The notes under the pieces are model-generated. The model was given only the letters and a program-made list of their open reading frames with translations, did not search any database and was not told the origin of the DNA. The translations under genes were made by a program, and so were the position numbers. From positions 62,001-126,000 of the forward strand of contig CM074135.1 of NCBI GenBank assembly GCA_037178625.1: a DNA stretch of 64,000 nucleotides, written 5' to 3'. How positions within the stretch are numbered: the stretch's first letter is position 1; each line of letters opens with the position of its first letter. Source of the stretch: Skeletonema tropicum. Lineage: Eukaryota > Bacillariophyta > Thalassiosirophyceae > Thalassiosirales > Thalassiosiraceae. Below are positions 1 through 12,698 of this stretch, in pieces.

Positions 1-180
1 TCGAGTTGATTACATTGACAAAAGATCGATATTTGGCCTTGATTATAGTACTAATCGATAGAGCTTGGTGAGAGGATTCGAAATCACTACTCATTGCCTT
101 CCTACGATTGCTAGTGCTAGGACGGATAATGCTGTAGTTGAACTATATATCTAATCTGATTTACTTTGTACGATATTTAT

Positions 181-1083
181 TTATTCATCCAAGATAATGT
201 AGTTGATTGTCATATAAAATAAATAGTGTCGCTGCTGCTTCATCCACATCCACTCCATCCATGCACTGACTTGACGCATCTTCTTGCTTGCTGCATCTTC
301 TGTTTCTGTTTCTGTTGTTGTTGTCGTCGCAATAATATTATTATCATTCTCATGCCGTGCCGTCACATCAACAGCAACATCAACTACTATACTAGCAGCA
401 GAAGCATTTGAATCACTCCTGCCTCTGCTCCTCTTACTCTTACTCTTCTTATTATTATCACCAGCTTTTCTCTCAATCTCCAACAGCAACTTGTCCCCCC
501 TCATCATGACAGCATACACCATTCCAAATGTAGGATTTGTCAGTCCATCAATGCTTGTAATGACATCTCCATTTTGAAAGTCGGGCCGTAATAATGATAA
601 TTGATCGCTCCTTTTCTTCTTCTGCTGATGATGTGTGGAAAGGGGTCGGATTATGAGCCGTTCTGAGTGATGGTGCAGTTTGCTAGTAGCTGTGGCTGTA
701 GCTGATGCATCGCGCAGGAAATGAGTCCTCTTGGGCCCGCCACCTTTCTTCCAAGCATTCGTATGGGCACTGCCACTGCCACTGCCACTGCCACTGCCAC
801 TGCCACTGCCACTGCCACTGCCACTGAGCACGATTTCCACCTCGATCGAAAAGCCATAATTTTTCGACAATCGCTCCCAGTAGGGAAATTGATGTTGTTT
901 CTCAGTTTCAGTGAGGCGGATGGAGGTGGTGCTTTTCGGGCAAACTACGACTGTGATGCTATCATTATCATGATTATTAGTATTATTATTGGCGGGAGAG
1001 GAGGCGGTGGTGGTGGAGTGGGCTTGGCTGAGGACTGCTAGCTTGGGTGGTCTCTTTTTGGAGGACGACATGCTGTGTATCAT
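181..1083 (-). CDS. Array copy 1: Ser-Gly-repeat protein, possible PDZ-like segment
   Basis: 300-codon frame from an ATG at 1083. The N-terminal third is Ser/Thr/Asn-rich. It is followed by a Ser-Gly dipeptide run encoded by nine CACTGC hexamers, then a basic stretch. A segment containing NGDVITSIDG and, after about 15 residues, DKLLLEIERK resembles the second half of a PDZ domain; the usual first strand with a GLGF-type loop is not evident. The tail is Lys/Arg/Ser-rich, then Thr/Glu-rich, and ends in a Trp/Met-rich segment. A second in-frame Met lies four codons downstream. Conservation of the frame in eight of twelve copies supports coding, but the low-complexity composition and lack of a clear homolog leave function unknown. 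It could also be a passenger frame inside a satellite. Confidence 0.5.
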   Translation of the reverse strand: MIHSMSSSKKRPPKLAVLSQAHSTTTASSPANNNTNNHDNDSITVVVCPKSTTSIRLTETEKQHQFPYWERLSKNYGFSIEVEIVLSGSGSGSGSGSGSGSGSGSAHTNAWKKGGGPKRTHFLRDASATATATSKLHHHSERLIIRPLSTHHQQKKKRSDQLSLLRPDFQNGDVITSIDGLTNPTFGMVYAVMMRGDKLLLEIERKAGDNNKKSKSKRSRGRSDSNASAASIVVDVAVDVTARHENDNNIIATTTTTETETEDAASKKMRQVSAWMEWMWMKQQRHYLFYMTINYIILDE

Positions 1084-2508
1084 GTGATGTGTATTGTGTA
1101 TTGTGTTGTAGTGTAGATAGTATGGAGCAATGCCATGGCAAGCATAGCAAGCAAGCTGAGTGGAGGCTGTGGATTTGTGTTGGCGGAATTTTTGAGAGAG
1201 ATGTGCGTCTGATGACTTGCAAGTGTCGCATCAAAAAGTAAGTGCAAGTCATCTCATCTCAGCTCAGCAGATCGAGATGCACCATCATGTCGCCGTATCT
1301 TTTGATATCTTGTCTTCTACGCGGCCAATCAAGGCGATCAGTGTCGTTTTGGAAAGCTCTAATTGCGCTCTATCGATTAGGCATATAATCGGCTTGATCA
1401 GACGACTTTTGTGTGATCGTCTCGGTCAGAAACGGGTCTAGATTAGAGCTATCTCGACCAGATCCGGCATCCGGCCCCAGAGCCCGAATTTGAGAAGCAG
1501 AGGTCAAAATCATCAAAATTGACGATATGACAACCGTTGGAAAGCTCTCTTCATTCTGAATCGGTTAGTACCATTATTACGCAACAATGTATAATCACTG
1601 CTCGGGCAAAGCCCTCGCGAAAAAAAAAAGCGACATTTTAATCCAATCCACATCATCTACCTACCACTGCTGCTGCTCCAACAACCACCGCTGCTGCTCC
1701 AACGTCATCGTCAACTCCTCCTCCATCGTCGGCAATGATGAGGATTATGATTATGCTGCCGCTGCTTGTGGTTGGTGGAGTATGGAGATGACGATGAAGT
1801 TGGAGGAGGATTTGTGTTGGGAGTAGCAGCAAGCATCATTGCCGACGATGTCATCTTCATCAACGACCAACACAACCAAGAGCAGCGGCAGCATCCCGAG
1901 CTCTGTCTATTGACTATGGACGCATTAAAGGAAGTGTCTTCAGCGCAGCGTTTAGAGCCCATCCCGTGCCAACTGTCTGGATGCACCTGATCGATGCTTC
2001 GTTCTTCAGCGCAGCGTTGGATCTTCGACGTGCCAACTGTCTGGAGCCCGCCGCATTAAAGTGGTCGCTTTTTCAGATCTTCGACGTAACAATTGTCATG
2101 GACGGCGCTGCTTTAAAAGTAGTGTGTTTCATGTCGTGAGGGCGACCGCAGGGAGGCCGAACTGTGATTATCCATTATAATATTCATATTGTTGGTATTA
2201 TTGATTGTGGTATTGACAAGTATTGACGGCAGTGCAGTGAGCGTGGAAAACATTTTGGTCATTTTTTTGGAGTTTGCAAATGTTCGGGTCGACTTCATTC
2301 GCCGCTGGGGATACTTTCTAGAACCCTCTCGAGTTGATTACATTGACAAAAGATCGATATTTGGCCTTGATTATAGTACTAATCGATAGAGCTTGGTGAG
2401 AGGATTCGAAATCACTACTCATTGCCTTCCTACGATTGCTAGTGCTAGGACGGATAATGCTGTAGTTGAACTATATATCTAATCTGATTTACTTTGTACG
2501 ATATTTAT

Positions 2509-3411
2509 TTATTCATCCAAGATAATGTAGTTGATTGTCATATAAAATAAATAGTGTCGCTGCTGCTTCATCCACATCCACTCCATCCATGCACTGACTT
2601 GACGCATCTTCTTGCTTGCTGCATCTTCTGTTTCTGTTTCTGTTGTTGTTGTCGTCGCAATAATATTATTATCATTCTCATGCCGTGCCGTCACATCAAC
2701 AGCAACATCAACTACTATACTAGCAGCAGAAGCATTTGAATCACTCCTGCCTCTGCTCCTCTTACTCTTACTCTTCTTATTATTATCACCAGCTTTTCTC
2801 TCAATCTCCAACAGCAACTTGTCCCCCCTCATCATGACAGCATACACCATTCCAAATGTAGGATTTGTCAGTCCATCAATGCTTGTAATGACATCTCCAT
2901 TTTGAAAGTCGGGCCGTAATAATGATAATTGATCGCTCCTTTTCTTCTTCTGCTGATGATGTGTGGAAAGGGGTCGGATTATGAGCCGTTCTGAGTGATG
3001 GTGCAGTTTGCTAGTAGCTGTGGCTGTAGCTGATGCATCGCGCAGGAAATGAGTCCTCTTGGGCCCGCCACCTTTCTTCCAAGCATTCGTATGGGCACTG
3101 CCACTGCCACTGCCACTGCCACTGCCACTGCCACTGCCACTGCCACTGCCACTGAGCACGATTTCCACCTCGATCGAAAAGCCATAATTTTTCGACAATC
3201 GCTCCCAGTAGGGAAATTGATGTTGTTTCTCAGTTTCAGTGAGGCGGATGGAGGTGGTGCTTTTCGGGCAAACTACGACTGTGATGCTATCATTATCATG
3301 ATTATTAGTATTATTATTGGCGGGAGAGGAGGCGGTGGTGGTGGAGTGGGCTTGGCTGAGGACTGCTAGCTTGGGTGGTCTCTTTTTGGAGGACGACATG
3401 CTGTGTATCAT
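2509..3411 (-). CDS. Array copy 2: Ser-Gly-repeat protein
   Basis: Open frame of 300 codons identical in length and sequence to copy 1, including nine hexamers in the Ser-Gly tract. Start chosen at the same conserved ATG. Confidence 0.5.
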   Translation of the reverse strand: MIHSMSSSKKRPPKLAVLSQAHSTTTASSPANNNTNNHDNDSITVVVCPKSTTSIRLTETEKQHQFPYWERLSKNYGFSIEVEIVLSGSGSGSGSGSGSGSGSGSAHTNAWKKGGGPKRTHFLRDASATATATSKLHHHSERLIIRPLSTHHQQKKKRSDQLSLLRPDFQNGDVITSIDGLTNPTFGMVYAVMMRGDKLLLEIERKAGDNNKKSKSKRSRGRSDSNASAASIVVDVAVDVTARHENDNNIIATTTTTETETEDAASKKMRQVSAWMEWMWMKQQRHYLFYMTINYIILDE

Positions 3412-4832
3412 GTGATGTGTATTGTGTATTGTGTTGTAGTGTAGATAGTATGGAGCAATGCCATGGCAAGCATAGCAAGCAAGCTGAGTGGAGGCTGTGG
3501 ATTTGTGTTGGCGGAATTTTTGAGAGAGATGTGCGTCTGATGACTTGCAAGTGTCGCATCAAAAAGTAAGTGCAAGTCATCTCATCTCAGCTCAGCAGAT
3601 CGAGATGCACCATCATGTCGCCGTATCTTTTGATATCTTGTCTTCTACGCGGCCAATCAAGGCGATCAGTGTCGTTTTGGAAAGCTCTAATTGCGCTCTA
3701 TCGATTAGGCATATAATCGGCTTGATCAGACGACTTTTGTGTGATCGTCTCGGTCAGAAACGGGTCTAGATTAGAGCTATCTCGACCAGATCCGGCATCC
3801 GGCCCCAGAGCCCGAATTTGAGAAGCAGAGGTCAAAATCATCAAAATTGACGATATGACAACCGTTGGAAAGCTCTCTTCATTCTGAATCGGTTAGTACC
3901 ATTATTACGCAACAATGTATAATCACTGCTCGGGCAAAGCCCTCGCGAAAAAAGCGACATTTTAATCCAATCCACATCATCTACCTACCACTGCTGCTGC
4001 TCCAACAACCACCGCTGCTGCTCCAACGTCATCGTCAACTCCTCCTCCATCGTCGGCAATGATGAGGATTATGATTATGCTGCCGCTGCTTGTGGTTGGT
4101 GGAGTATGGAGATGACGATGAAGTTGGAGGAGGATTTGTGTTGGGAGTAGCAGCAAGCATCATTGCCGACGATGTCATCTTCATCAACGACCAACACAAC
4201 CAAGAGCAGCGGCAGCATCCCGAGCTCTGTCTATTGACTATGGACGCATTAAAGGAAGTGTCTTCAGCGCAGCGTTTAGAGCCCATCCCGTGCCAACTGT
4301 CTGGATGCACCTGATCGATGCTTCGTTCTTCAGCGCAGCGTTGGATCTTCGACGTGCCAACTGTCTGGAGCCCGCCGCATTAAAGTGGTCGCTTTTTCAG
4401 ATCTTCGACGTAACAATTGTCATGGACGGCGCTGCTTTAAAAGTAGTGTGTTTCATGTCGTGAGGGCGACCGCAGGGAGGCCGAACTGTGATTATCCATT
4501 ATAATATTCATATTGTTGGTATTATTGATTGTGGTATTGACAAGTATTGACGGCAGTGCAGTGAGCGTGGAAAACATTTTGGTCATTTTTTTGGAGTTTG
4601 CAAATGTTCGGGTCGACTTCATTCGCCGCTGGGGATACTTTCTAGAACCCTCTCGAGTTGATTACATTGACAAAAGATCGATATTTGGCCTTGATTATAG
4701 TACTAATCGATAGAGCTTGGTGAGAGGATTCGAAATCACTACTCATTGCCTTCCTACGATTGCTAGTGCTAGGACGGATAATGCTGTAGTTGAACTATAT
4801 ATCTAATCTGATTTACTTTGTACGATATTTAT

Positions 4833-5739
4833 TTATTCATCCAAGATAATGTAGTTGATTGTCATATAAAATAAATAGTGTCGCTGCTGCTTCATCCACA
4901 TCCACTCCATCCATGCACTGACTTGACGCATCTTCTTGCTTGCTGCATCTTCTGTTTCTGTTTCTGTTGTTGTTGTCGTCGCAATAATATTATTATCATT
5001 CTCATGCCGTGCCGTCACATCAACAGCAACATCAACTACTATACTAGCAGCAGAAGCATTTGAATCACTCCTGCCTCTGCTCCTCTTACTCTTACTCTTC
5101 TTATTATTATCACCAGCTTTTCTCTCAATCTCCAACAGCAACTTGTCCCCCCTCATCATGACAGCATACACCATTCCAAATGTAGGATTTGTCAGTCCAT
5201 CAATGCTTGTAATGACATCTCCATTTTGAAAGTCGGGCCGTAATAATGATAATTGATCGCTCCTTTTCTTCTTCTGCTGATGATGTGTGGAAAGGGGTCG
5301 GATTATGAGCCGTTCTGAGTGATGGTGCAGTTTGCTAGTAGCTGTGGCTGTAGCTGATGCATCGCGCAGGAAATGAGTCCTCTTGGGCCCGCCACCTTTC
5401 TTCCAAGCATTCGTATGGGCACTGCCACTGCCACTGCCACTGCCACTGCCACTGCCACTGCCACTGCCACTGCCACTGAGCACGATTTCCACCTCGATCG
5501 AAAAGCCATAATTTTTTTCGACAATCGCTCCCAGTAGGGAAATTGATGTTGTTTCTCAGTTTCAGTGAGGCGGATGGAGGTGGTGCTTTTCGGGCAAACT
5601 ACGACTGTGATGCTATCATTATCATGATTATTAGTAGTATATTATTGGCGGGAGAGGAGGCGGTGGTGGTGGAGTGGGCTTGGCTGAGGACTGCTAGCTT
5701 GGGTGGTCTCTTTTTGGAGGACGACATGCTGTGTATCAT
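4833..5739 (-). pseudogene. Array copy 3: frameshifted Ser-Gly-repeat frame
   Basis: The conserved ATG (5739) is present, but a T-run at about 5512-5518 has seven T's instead of five, and a second 2-nt gain sits near 5635. The distal 219 codons, with nine hexamers, remain open. Either a degenerate copy or uncorrected sequencing error in a homopolymer. Confidence 0.6.
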
Positions 5740-7159
5740 GTGATGTGTATTGTGTATTGTGTTGTAGTGTAGATAGTATGGAGCAATGCCATGGCAAGCA
5801 TAGCAAGCAAGCTGAGTGGAGGCTGTGGATTTGTGTTGGCGGAATTTTTGAGAGAGATGTGCGTCTGATGACTTGCAAGTGTCGCATCAAAAAGTAAGTG
5901 CAAGTCATCTCATCTCAGCTCAGCAGATCGAGATGCACCATCATGTCGCCGTATCTTTTGATATCTTGTCTTCTACGCGGCCAATCAAGGCGATCAGTGT
6001 CGTTTTGGAAAGCTCTAATTGCGCTCTATCGATTAGGCATATAATCGGCTTGATCAGACGACTTTTGTGTGATCGTCTCGGTCAGAAACGGGTCTAGATT
6101 AGAGCTATCTCGACCAGATCCGGCATCCGGCCCCAGAGCCCGAATTTGAGAAGCAGAGGTCAAAATCATCAAAATTGACGATATGACAACCGTTGGAAAG
6201 CTCTCTTCATTCTGAATCGGTTAGTACCATTATTACGCAACAATGTATAATCACTGCTCGGGCAAAGCCCTCGCGAAAAAGCGACATTTTAATCCAATCC
6301 ACATCATCTACCTACCACTGCTGCTGCTCCAACAACCACCGCTGCTGCTCCAACGTCATCGTCAACTCCTCCTCCATCGTCGGCAATGATGAGGATTATG
6401 ATTATGCTGCCGCTGCTTGTGGTTGGTGGAGTATGGAGATGACGATGAAGTTGGAGGAGGATTTGTGTTGGGAGTAGCAGCAAGCATCATTGCCGACGAT
6501 GTCATCTTCATCAACGACCAACACAACCAAGAGCAGCGGCAGCATCCCGAGCTCTGTCTATTGACTATGGACGCATTAAAGGAAGTGTCTTCAGCGCAGC
6601 GTTTAGAGCCCATCCCGTGCCAACTGTCTGGATGCACCTGATCGATGCTTCGTTCTTCAGCGCAGCGTTGGATCTTCGACGTGCCAACTGTCTGGAGCCC
6701 GCCGCATTAAAGTGGTCGCTTTTTCAGATCTTCGACGTAACAATTGTCATGGACGGCGCTGCTTTAAAAGTAGTGTGTTTCATGTCGTGAGGGCGACCGC
6801 AGGGAGGCCGAACTGTGATTATCCATTATAATATTCATATTGTTGGTATTATTGATTGTGGTATTGACAAGTATTGACGGCAGTGCAGTGAGCGTGGAAA
6901 ACATTTTGGTCATTTTTTTGGAGTTTGCAAATGTTCGGGTCGACTTCATTCGCCGCTGGGGATACTTTCTAGAACCCTCTCGAGTTGATTACATTGACAA
7001 AAGATCGATATTTGGCCTTGATTATAGTACTAATCGATAGAGCTTGGTGAGAGGATTCGAAATCACTACTCATTGCCTTCCTACGATTGCTAGTGCTAGG
7101 ACGGATAATGCTGTAGTTGAACTATATATCTAATCTGATTTACTTTGTACGATATTTAT

Positions 7160-8052
7160 TTATTCATCCAAGATAATGTAGTTGATTGTCATATAAAATA
7201 AATAGTGTCGCTGCTGCTTCATCCACATCCACTCCATCCATGCACTGACTTGACGCATCTTCTTGCTTGCTGCATCTTCTGTTTCTGTTTCTGTTGTTGT
7301 TGTCGTCGCAATAATATTATTATCATTCTCATGCCGTGCCGTCACATCAACAGCAACATCAACTACTATACTAGCAGCAGAAGCATTTGAATCACTCCTG
7401 CCTCTGCTCCTCTTACTCTTACTCTTCTTATTATTATCACCAGCTTTTCTCTCAATCTCCAACAGCAACTTGTCCCCCCTCATCATGACAGCATACACCA
7501 TTCCAAATGTAGGATTTGTCAGTCCATCAATGCTTGTAATGACATCTCCATTTTGAAAGTCGGGCCGTAATAATGATAATTGATCGCTCCTTTTCTTCTT
7601 CTGCTGATGATGTGTGGAAAGGGGTCGGATTATGAGCCGTTCTGAGTGATGGTGCAGTTTGCTAGTAGCTGTGGCTGTAGCTGATGCATCGCGCAGGAAA
7701 TGAGTCCTCTTGGGCCCGCCACCTTTCTTCCAAGCATTCGTATGGGCACTGCCACTGCCACTGCCACTGCCACTGCCACTGCCACTGCCACTGAGCACGA
7801 TATTTCCACCTCGATCGAAAAGCCATAATTTTTCGACAATCGCTCCCAGTAGGGAAATTGATGTTGTTTCTCAGTTTCAGTGAGGCGGATGGAGGTGGTG
7901 CTTTTCGGGCAAACTACGACTGTGATGCTATCATTATCATGATTATTAGTATTATTATTGGCGGGAGAGGAGGCGGTGGTGGTGGAGTGGGCTTGGCTGA
8001 GGACTGCTAGCTTGGGTGGTCTCTTTTTGGAGGACGACATGCTGTGTATCAT
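7160..8052 (-). pseudogene. Array copy 4: frameshifted Ser-Gly-repeat frame
   Basis: A 2-nt gain at about 7801-7802, immediately beside the hexamer tract (seven hexamers), shifts the frame. The N-terminal part reads into an Ala-Val repeat frame and the C-terminal 212 codons remain open separately. Confidence 0.6.
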
Positions 8053-9471
8053 GTGATGTGTATTGTGTATTGTGTTGTAGTGTAGATAGTATGGAGCAAT
8101 GCCATGGCAAGCATAGCAAGCAAGCTGAGTGGAGGCTGTGGATTTGTGTTGGCGGAATTTTTGAGAGAGATGTGCGTCTGATGACTTGCAAGTGTCGCAT
8201 CAAAAAGTAAGTGCAAGTCATCTCATCTCAGCTCAGCAGATCGAGATGCACCATCATGTCGCCGTATCTTTTGATATCTTGTCTTCTACGCGGCCAATCA
8301 AGGCGATCAGTGTCGTTTTGGAAAGCTCTAATTGCGCTCTATCGATTAGGCATATAATCGGCTTGATCAGACGACTTTTGTGTGATCGTCTCGGTCAGAA
8401 ACGGGTCTAGATTAGAGCTATCTCGACCAGATCCGGCATCCGGCCCCAGAGCCCGAATTTGAGAAGCAGAGGTCAAAATCATCAAAATTGACGATATGAC
8501 AACCGTTGGAAAGCTCTCTTCATTCTGAATCGGTTAGTACCATTATTACGCAACAATGTATAATCACTGCTCGGGCAAAGCCCTCGCGAAAAAGCGACAT
8601 TTTAATCCAATCCACATCATCTACCTACCACTGCTGCTGCTCCAACAACCACCGCTGCTGCTCCAACGTCATCGTCAACTCCTCCTCCATCGTCGGCAAT
8701 GATGAGGATTATGATTATGCTGCCGCTGCTTGTGGTTGGTGGAGTATGGAGATGACGATGAAGTTGGAGGAGGATTTGTGTTGGGAGTAGCAGCAAGCAT
8801 CATTGCCGACGATGTCATCTTCATCAACGACCAACACAACCAAGAGCAGCGGCAGCATCCGAGCTCTGTCTATTGACTATGGACGCATTAAAGGAAGTGT
8901 CTTCAGCGCAGCGTTTAGAGCCCATCCCGTGCCAACTGTCTGGATGCACCTGATCGATGCTTCGTTCTTCAGCGCAGCGTTGGATCTTCGACGTGCCAAC
9001 TGTCTGGAGCCCGCCGCATTAAAGTGGTCGCTTTTTCAGATCTTCGACGTAACAATTGTCATGGACGGCGCTGCTTTAAAAGTAGTGTGTTTCATGTCGT
9101 GAGGGCGACCGCAGGGAGGCCGAACTGTGATTATCCATTATAATATTCATATTGTTGGTATTATTGATTGTGGTATTGACAAGTATTGACGGCAGTGCAG
9201 TGAGCGTGGAAAACATTTTGGTCATTTTTTTGGAGTTTGCAAATGTTCGGGTCGACTTCATTCGCCGCTGGGGATACTTTCTAGAACCCTCTCGAGTTGA
9301 TTACATTGACAAAAGATCGATATTTGGCCTTGATTATAGTACTAATCGATAGAGCTTGGTGAGAGGATTCGAAATCACTACTCATTGCCTTCCTACGATT
9401 GCTAGTGCTAGGACGGATAATGCTGTAGTTGAACTATATATCTAATCTGATTTACTTTGTACGATATTTAT

Positions 9472-10375
9472 TTATTCATCCAAGATAATGTAGTTGATTG
9501 TCATATAAAATAAATAGTGTCGCTGCTGCTTCATCCACATCCACTCCATCCATGCACTGACTTGACGCATCTTCTTGCTTGCTGCATCTTCTGTTTCTGT
9601 TTCTGTTGTTGTTGTCGTCGCAATAATATTATTATCATTCTCATGCCGTGCCGTCACATCAACAGCAACATCAACTACTATACTAGCAGCAGAAGCATTT
9701 GAATCACTCCTGCCTCTGCTCCTCTTACTCTTACTCTTCTTATTATTATCACCAGCTTTTCTCTCAATCTCCAACAGCAACTTGTCCCCCCTCATCATGA
9801 CAGCATACACCATTCCAAATGTAGGATTTGTCAGTCCATCAATGCTTGTAATGACATCTCCATTTTGAAAGTCGGGCCGTAATAATGATAATTGATCGCT
9901 CCTTTTCTTCTTCTGCTGATGATGTGTGGAAAGGGGTCGGATTATGAGCCGTTCTGAGTGATGGTGCAGTTTGCTAGTAGCTGTGGCTGTAGCTGATGCA
10001 TCGCGCAGGAAATGAGTCCTCTTGGGCCCGCCACCTTTCTTCCAAGCATTCGTATGGGCACTGCCACTGCCACTGCCACTGCCACTGCCACTGCCACTGC
10101 CACTGCCACTGCCACTGAGCACGATTTCCACCTCGATCGAAAAGCCATAATTTTTCGACAATCGCTCCCAGTAGGGAAATTGATGTTGTTTCTCAGTTTC
10201 AGTGAGGCGGATGGAGGTGGTGCTTTTCGGGCAAACTACGACTGTGATGCTATCATTATCATGATTATTAGTATTATTATTGGCGGGAGAGGAGGCGGTG
10301 GTGGTGGAGTGGGCTTGGCTGAGGACTGCTAGCTTGGGTGGTCTCTTTTTTGGAGGACGACATGCTGTGTATCAT
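9472..10375 (-). pseudogene. Array copy 5: frameshifted near the start
   Basis: The T-run at about 10345-10350 has six T's instead of five, shifting the frame within the first ten codons. The remaining frame of about 229 codons with nine hexamers is otherwise intact. Confidence 0.6.
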
Positions 10376-11796
10376 GTGATGTGTATTGTGTATTGTGTTG
10401 TAGTGTAGATAGTATGGAGCAATGCCATGGCAAGCATAGCAAGCAAGCTGAGTGGAGGCTGTGGATTTGTGTTGGCGGAATTTTTGAGAGAGATGTGCGT
10501 CTGATGACTTGCAAGTGTCGCATCAAAAAGTAAGTGCAAGTCATCTCATCTCAGCTCAGCAGATCGAGATGCACCATCATGTCGCCGTATCTTTTGATAT
10601 CTTGTCTTCTACGCGGCCAATCAAGGCGATCAGTGTCGTTTTGGAAAGCTCTAATTGCGCTCTATCGATTAGGCATATAATCGGCTTGATCAGACGACTT
10701 TTGTGTGATCGTCTCGGTCAGAAACGGGTCTAGATTAGAGCTATCTCGACCAGATCCGGCATCCGGCCCCAGAGCCCGAATTTGAGAAGCAGAGGTCAAA
10801 ATCATCAAAATTGACGATATGACAACCGTTGGAAAGCTCTCTTCATTCTGAATCGGTTAGTACCATTATTACGCAACAATGTATAATCACTGCTCGGGCA
10901 AAGCCCTCGCGAAAAAGCGACATTTTAATCCAATCCACATCATCTACCTACCACTGCTGCTGCTCCAACAACCACCGCTGCTGCTCCAACGTCATCGTCA
11001 ACTCCTCCTCCATCGTCGGCAATGATGAGGATTATGATTATGCTGCCGCTGCTTGTGGTTGGTGGAGTATGGAGATGACGATGAAGTTGGAGGAGGATTT
11101 GTGTTGGGAGTAGCAGCAAGCATCATTGCCGACGATGTCATCTTCATCAACGACCAACACAACCAAGAGCAGCGGCAGCATCCCGAGCTCTGTCTATTGA
11201 CTATGGACGCATTAAAGGAAGTGTCTTCAGCGCAGCGTTTAGAGCCCATCCCGTGCCAACTGTCTGGATGCACCTGATCGATGCTTCGTTCTTCAGCGCA
11301 GCGTTGGATCTTCGACGTGCCAACTGTCTGGAGCCCGCCGCATTAAAGTGGTCGCTTTTTCAGATCTTCGACGTAACAATTGTCATGGACGGCGCTGCTT
11401 TAAAAGTAGTGTGTTTCATGTCGTGAGGGCGACCGCAGGGAGGCCGAACTGTGATTATCCATTATAATATTCATATTGTTGGTATTATTGATTGTGGTAT
11501 TGACAAGTATTGACGGCAGTGCAGTGAGCGTGGAAAACATTTTGGTCATTTTTTTTGGAGTTTGCAAATGTTCGGGTCGACTTCATTCGCCGCTGGGGAT
11601 ACTTTCTAGAACCCTCTCGAGTTGATTACATTGACAAAAGATCGATATTTGGCCTTGATTATAGTACTAATCGATAGAGCTTGGTGAGAGGATTCGAAAT
11701 CACTACTCATTGCCTTCCTACGATTGCTAGTGCTAGGACGGATAATGCTGTAGTTGAACTATATATCTAATCTGATTTACTTTGTACGATATTTAT

Positions 11797-12698
11797 TTAT
11801 TCATCCAAGATAATGTAGTTGATTGTCATATAAAATAAATAGTGTCGCTGCTGCTTCATCCACATCCACTCCATCCATGCACTGACTTGACGCATCTTCT
11901 TGCTTGCTGCATCTTCTGTTTCTGTTTCTGTTGTTGTTGTCGTCGCAATAATATTATTATCATTCTCATGCCGTGCCGTCACATCAACAGCAACATCAAC
12001 TACTATACTAGCAGCAGAAGCATTTGAATCACTCCTGCCTCTGCTCCTCTTACTCTTACTCTTCTTATTATTATCACCAGCTTTTCTCTCAATCTCCAAC
12101 AGCAACTTGTCCCCCCTCATCATGACAGCATACACCATTCCAAATGTAGGATTTGTCAGTCCATCAATGCTTGTAATGACATCTCCATTTTGAAAGTCGG
12201 GCCGTAATAATGATAATTGATCGCTCCTTTTCTTCTTCTGCTGATGATGTGTGGAAAGGGGTCGGATTATGAGCCGTTCTGAGTGATGGTGCAGTTTGCT
12301 AGTAGCTGTGGCTGTAGCTGATGCATCGCGCAGGAAATGAGTCCTCTTGGGCCCGCCACCTTTCTTCCAAGCATTCGTATGGGCACTGCCACTGCCACTG
12401 CACTGCCACTGCCACTGCCACTGCCACTGCCACTGCCACTGAGCACGATTTCCACCTCGATCGAAAAGCCATAATTTTTCGACAATCGCTCCCAGTAGGG
12501 AAATTGATGTTGTTTCTCAGTTTCAGTGAGGCGGATGGAGGTGGTGCTTTTCGGGCAAACTACGACTGTGATGCTATCATTATCATGATTATTAGTATTA
12601 TTATTGGCGGGAGAGGAGGCGGTGGTGGTGGAGTGGGCTTGGCTGAGGACTGCTAGCTTGGGTGGTCTCTTTTTGGAGGACGACATGCTGTGTATCAT
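11797..12698 (-). pseudogene. Array copy 6: frameshifted within the Ser-Gly tract
   Basis: A single base is missing inside the hexamer tract near 12400, so the N-terminal frame continues into Ala-Val dipeptides and stops early. Only 113 C-terminal codons are open from an internal Met. Confidence 0.6.
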
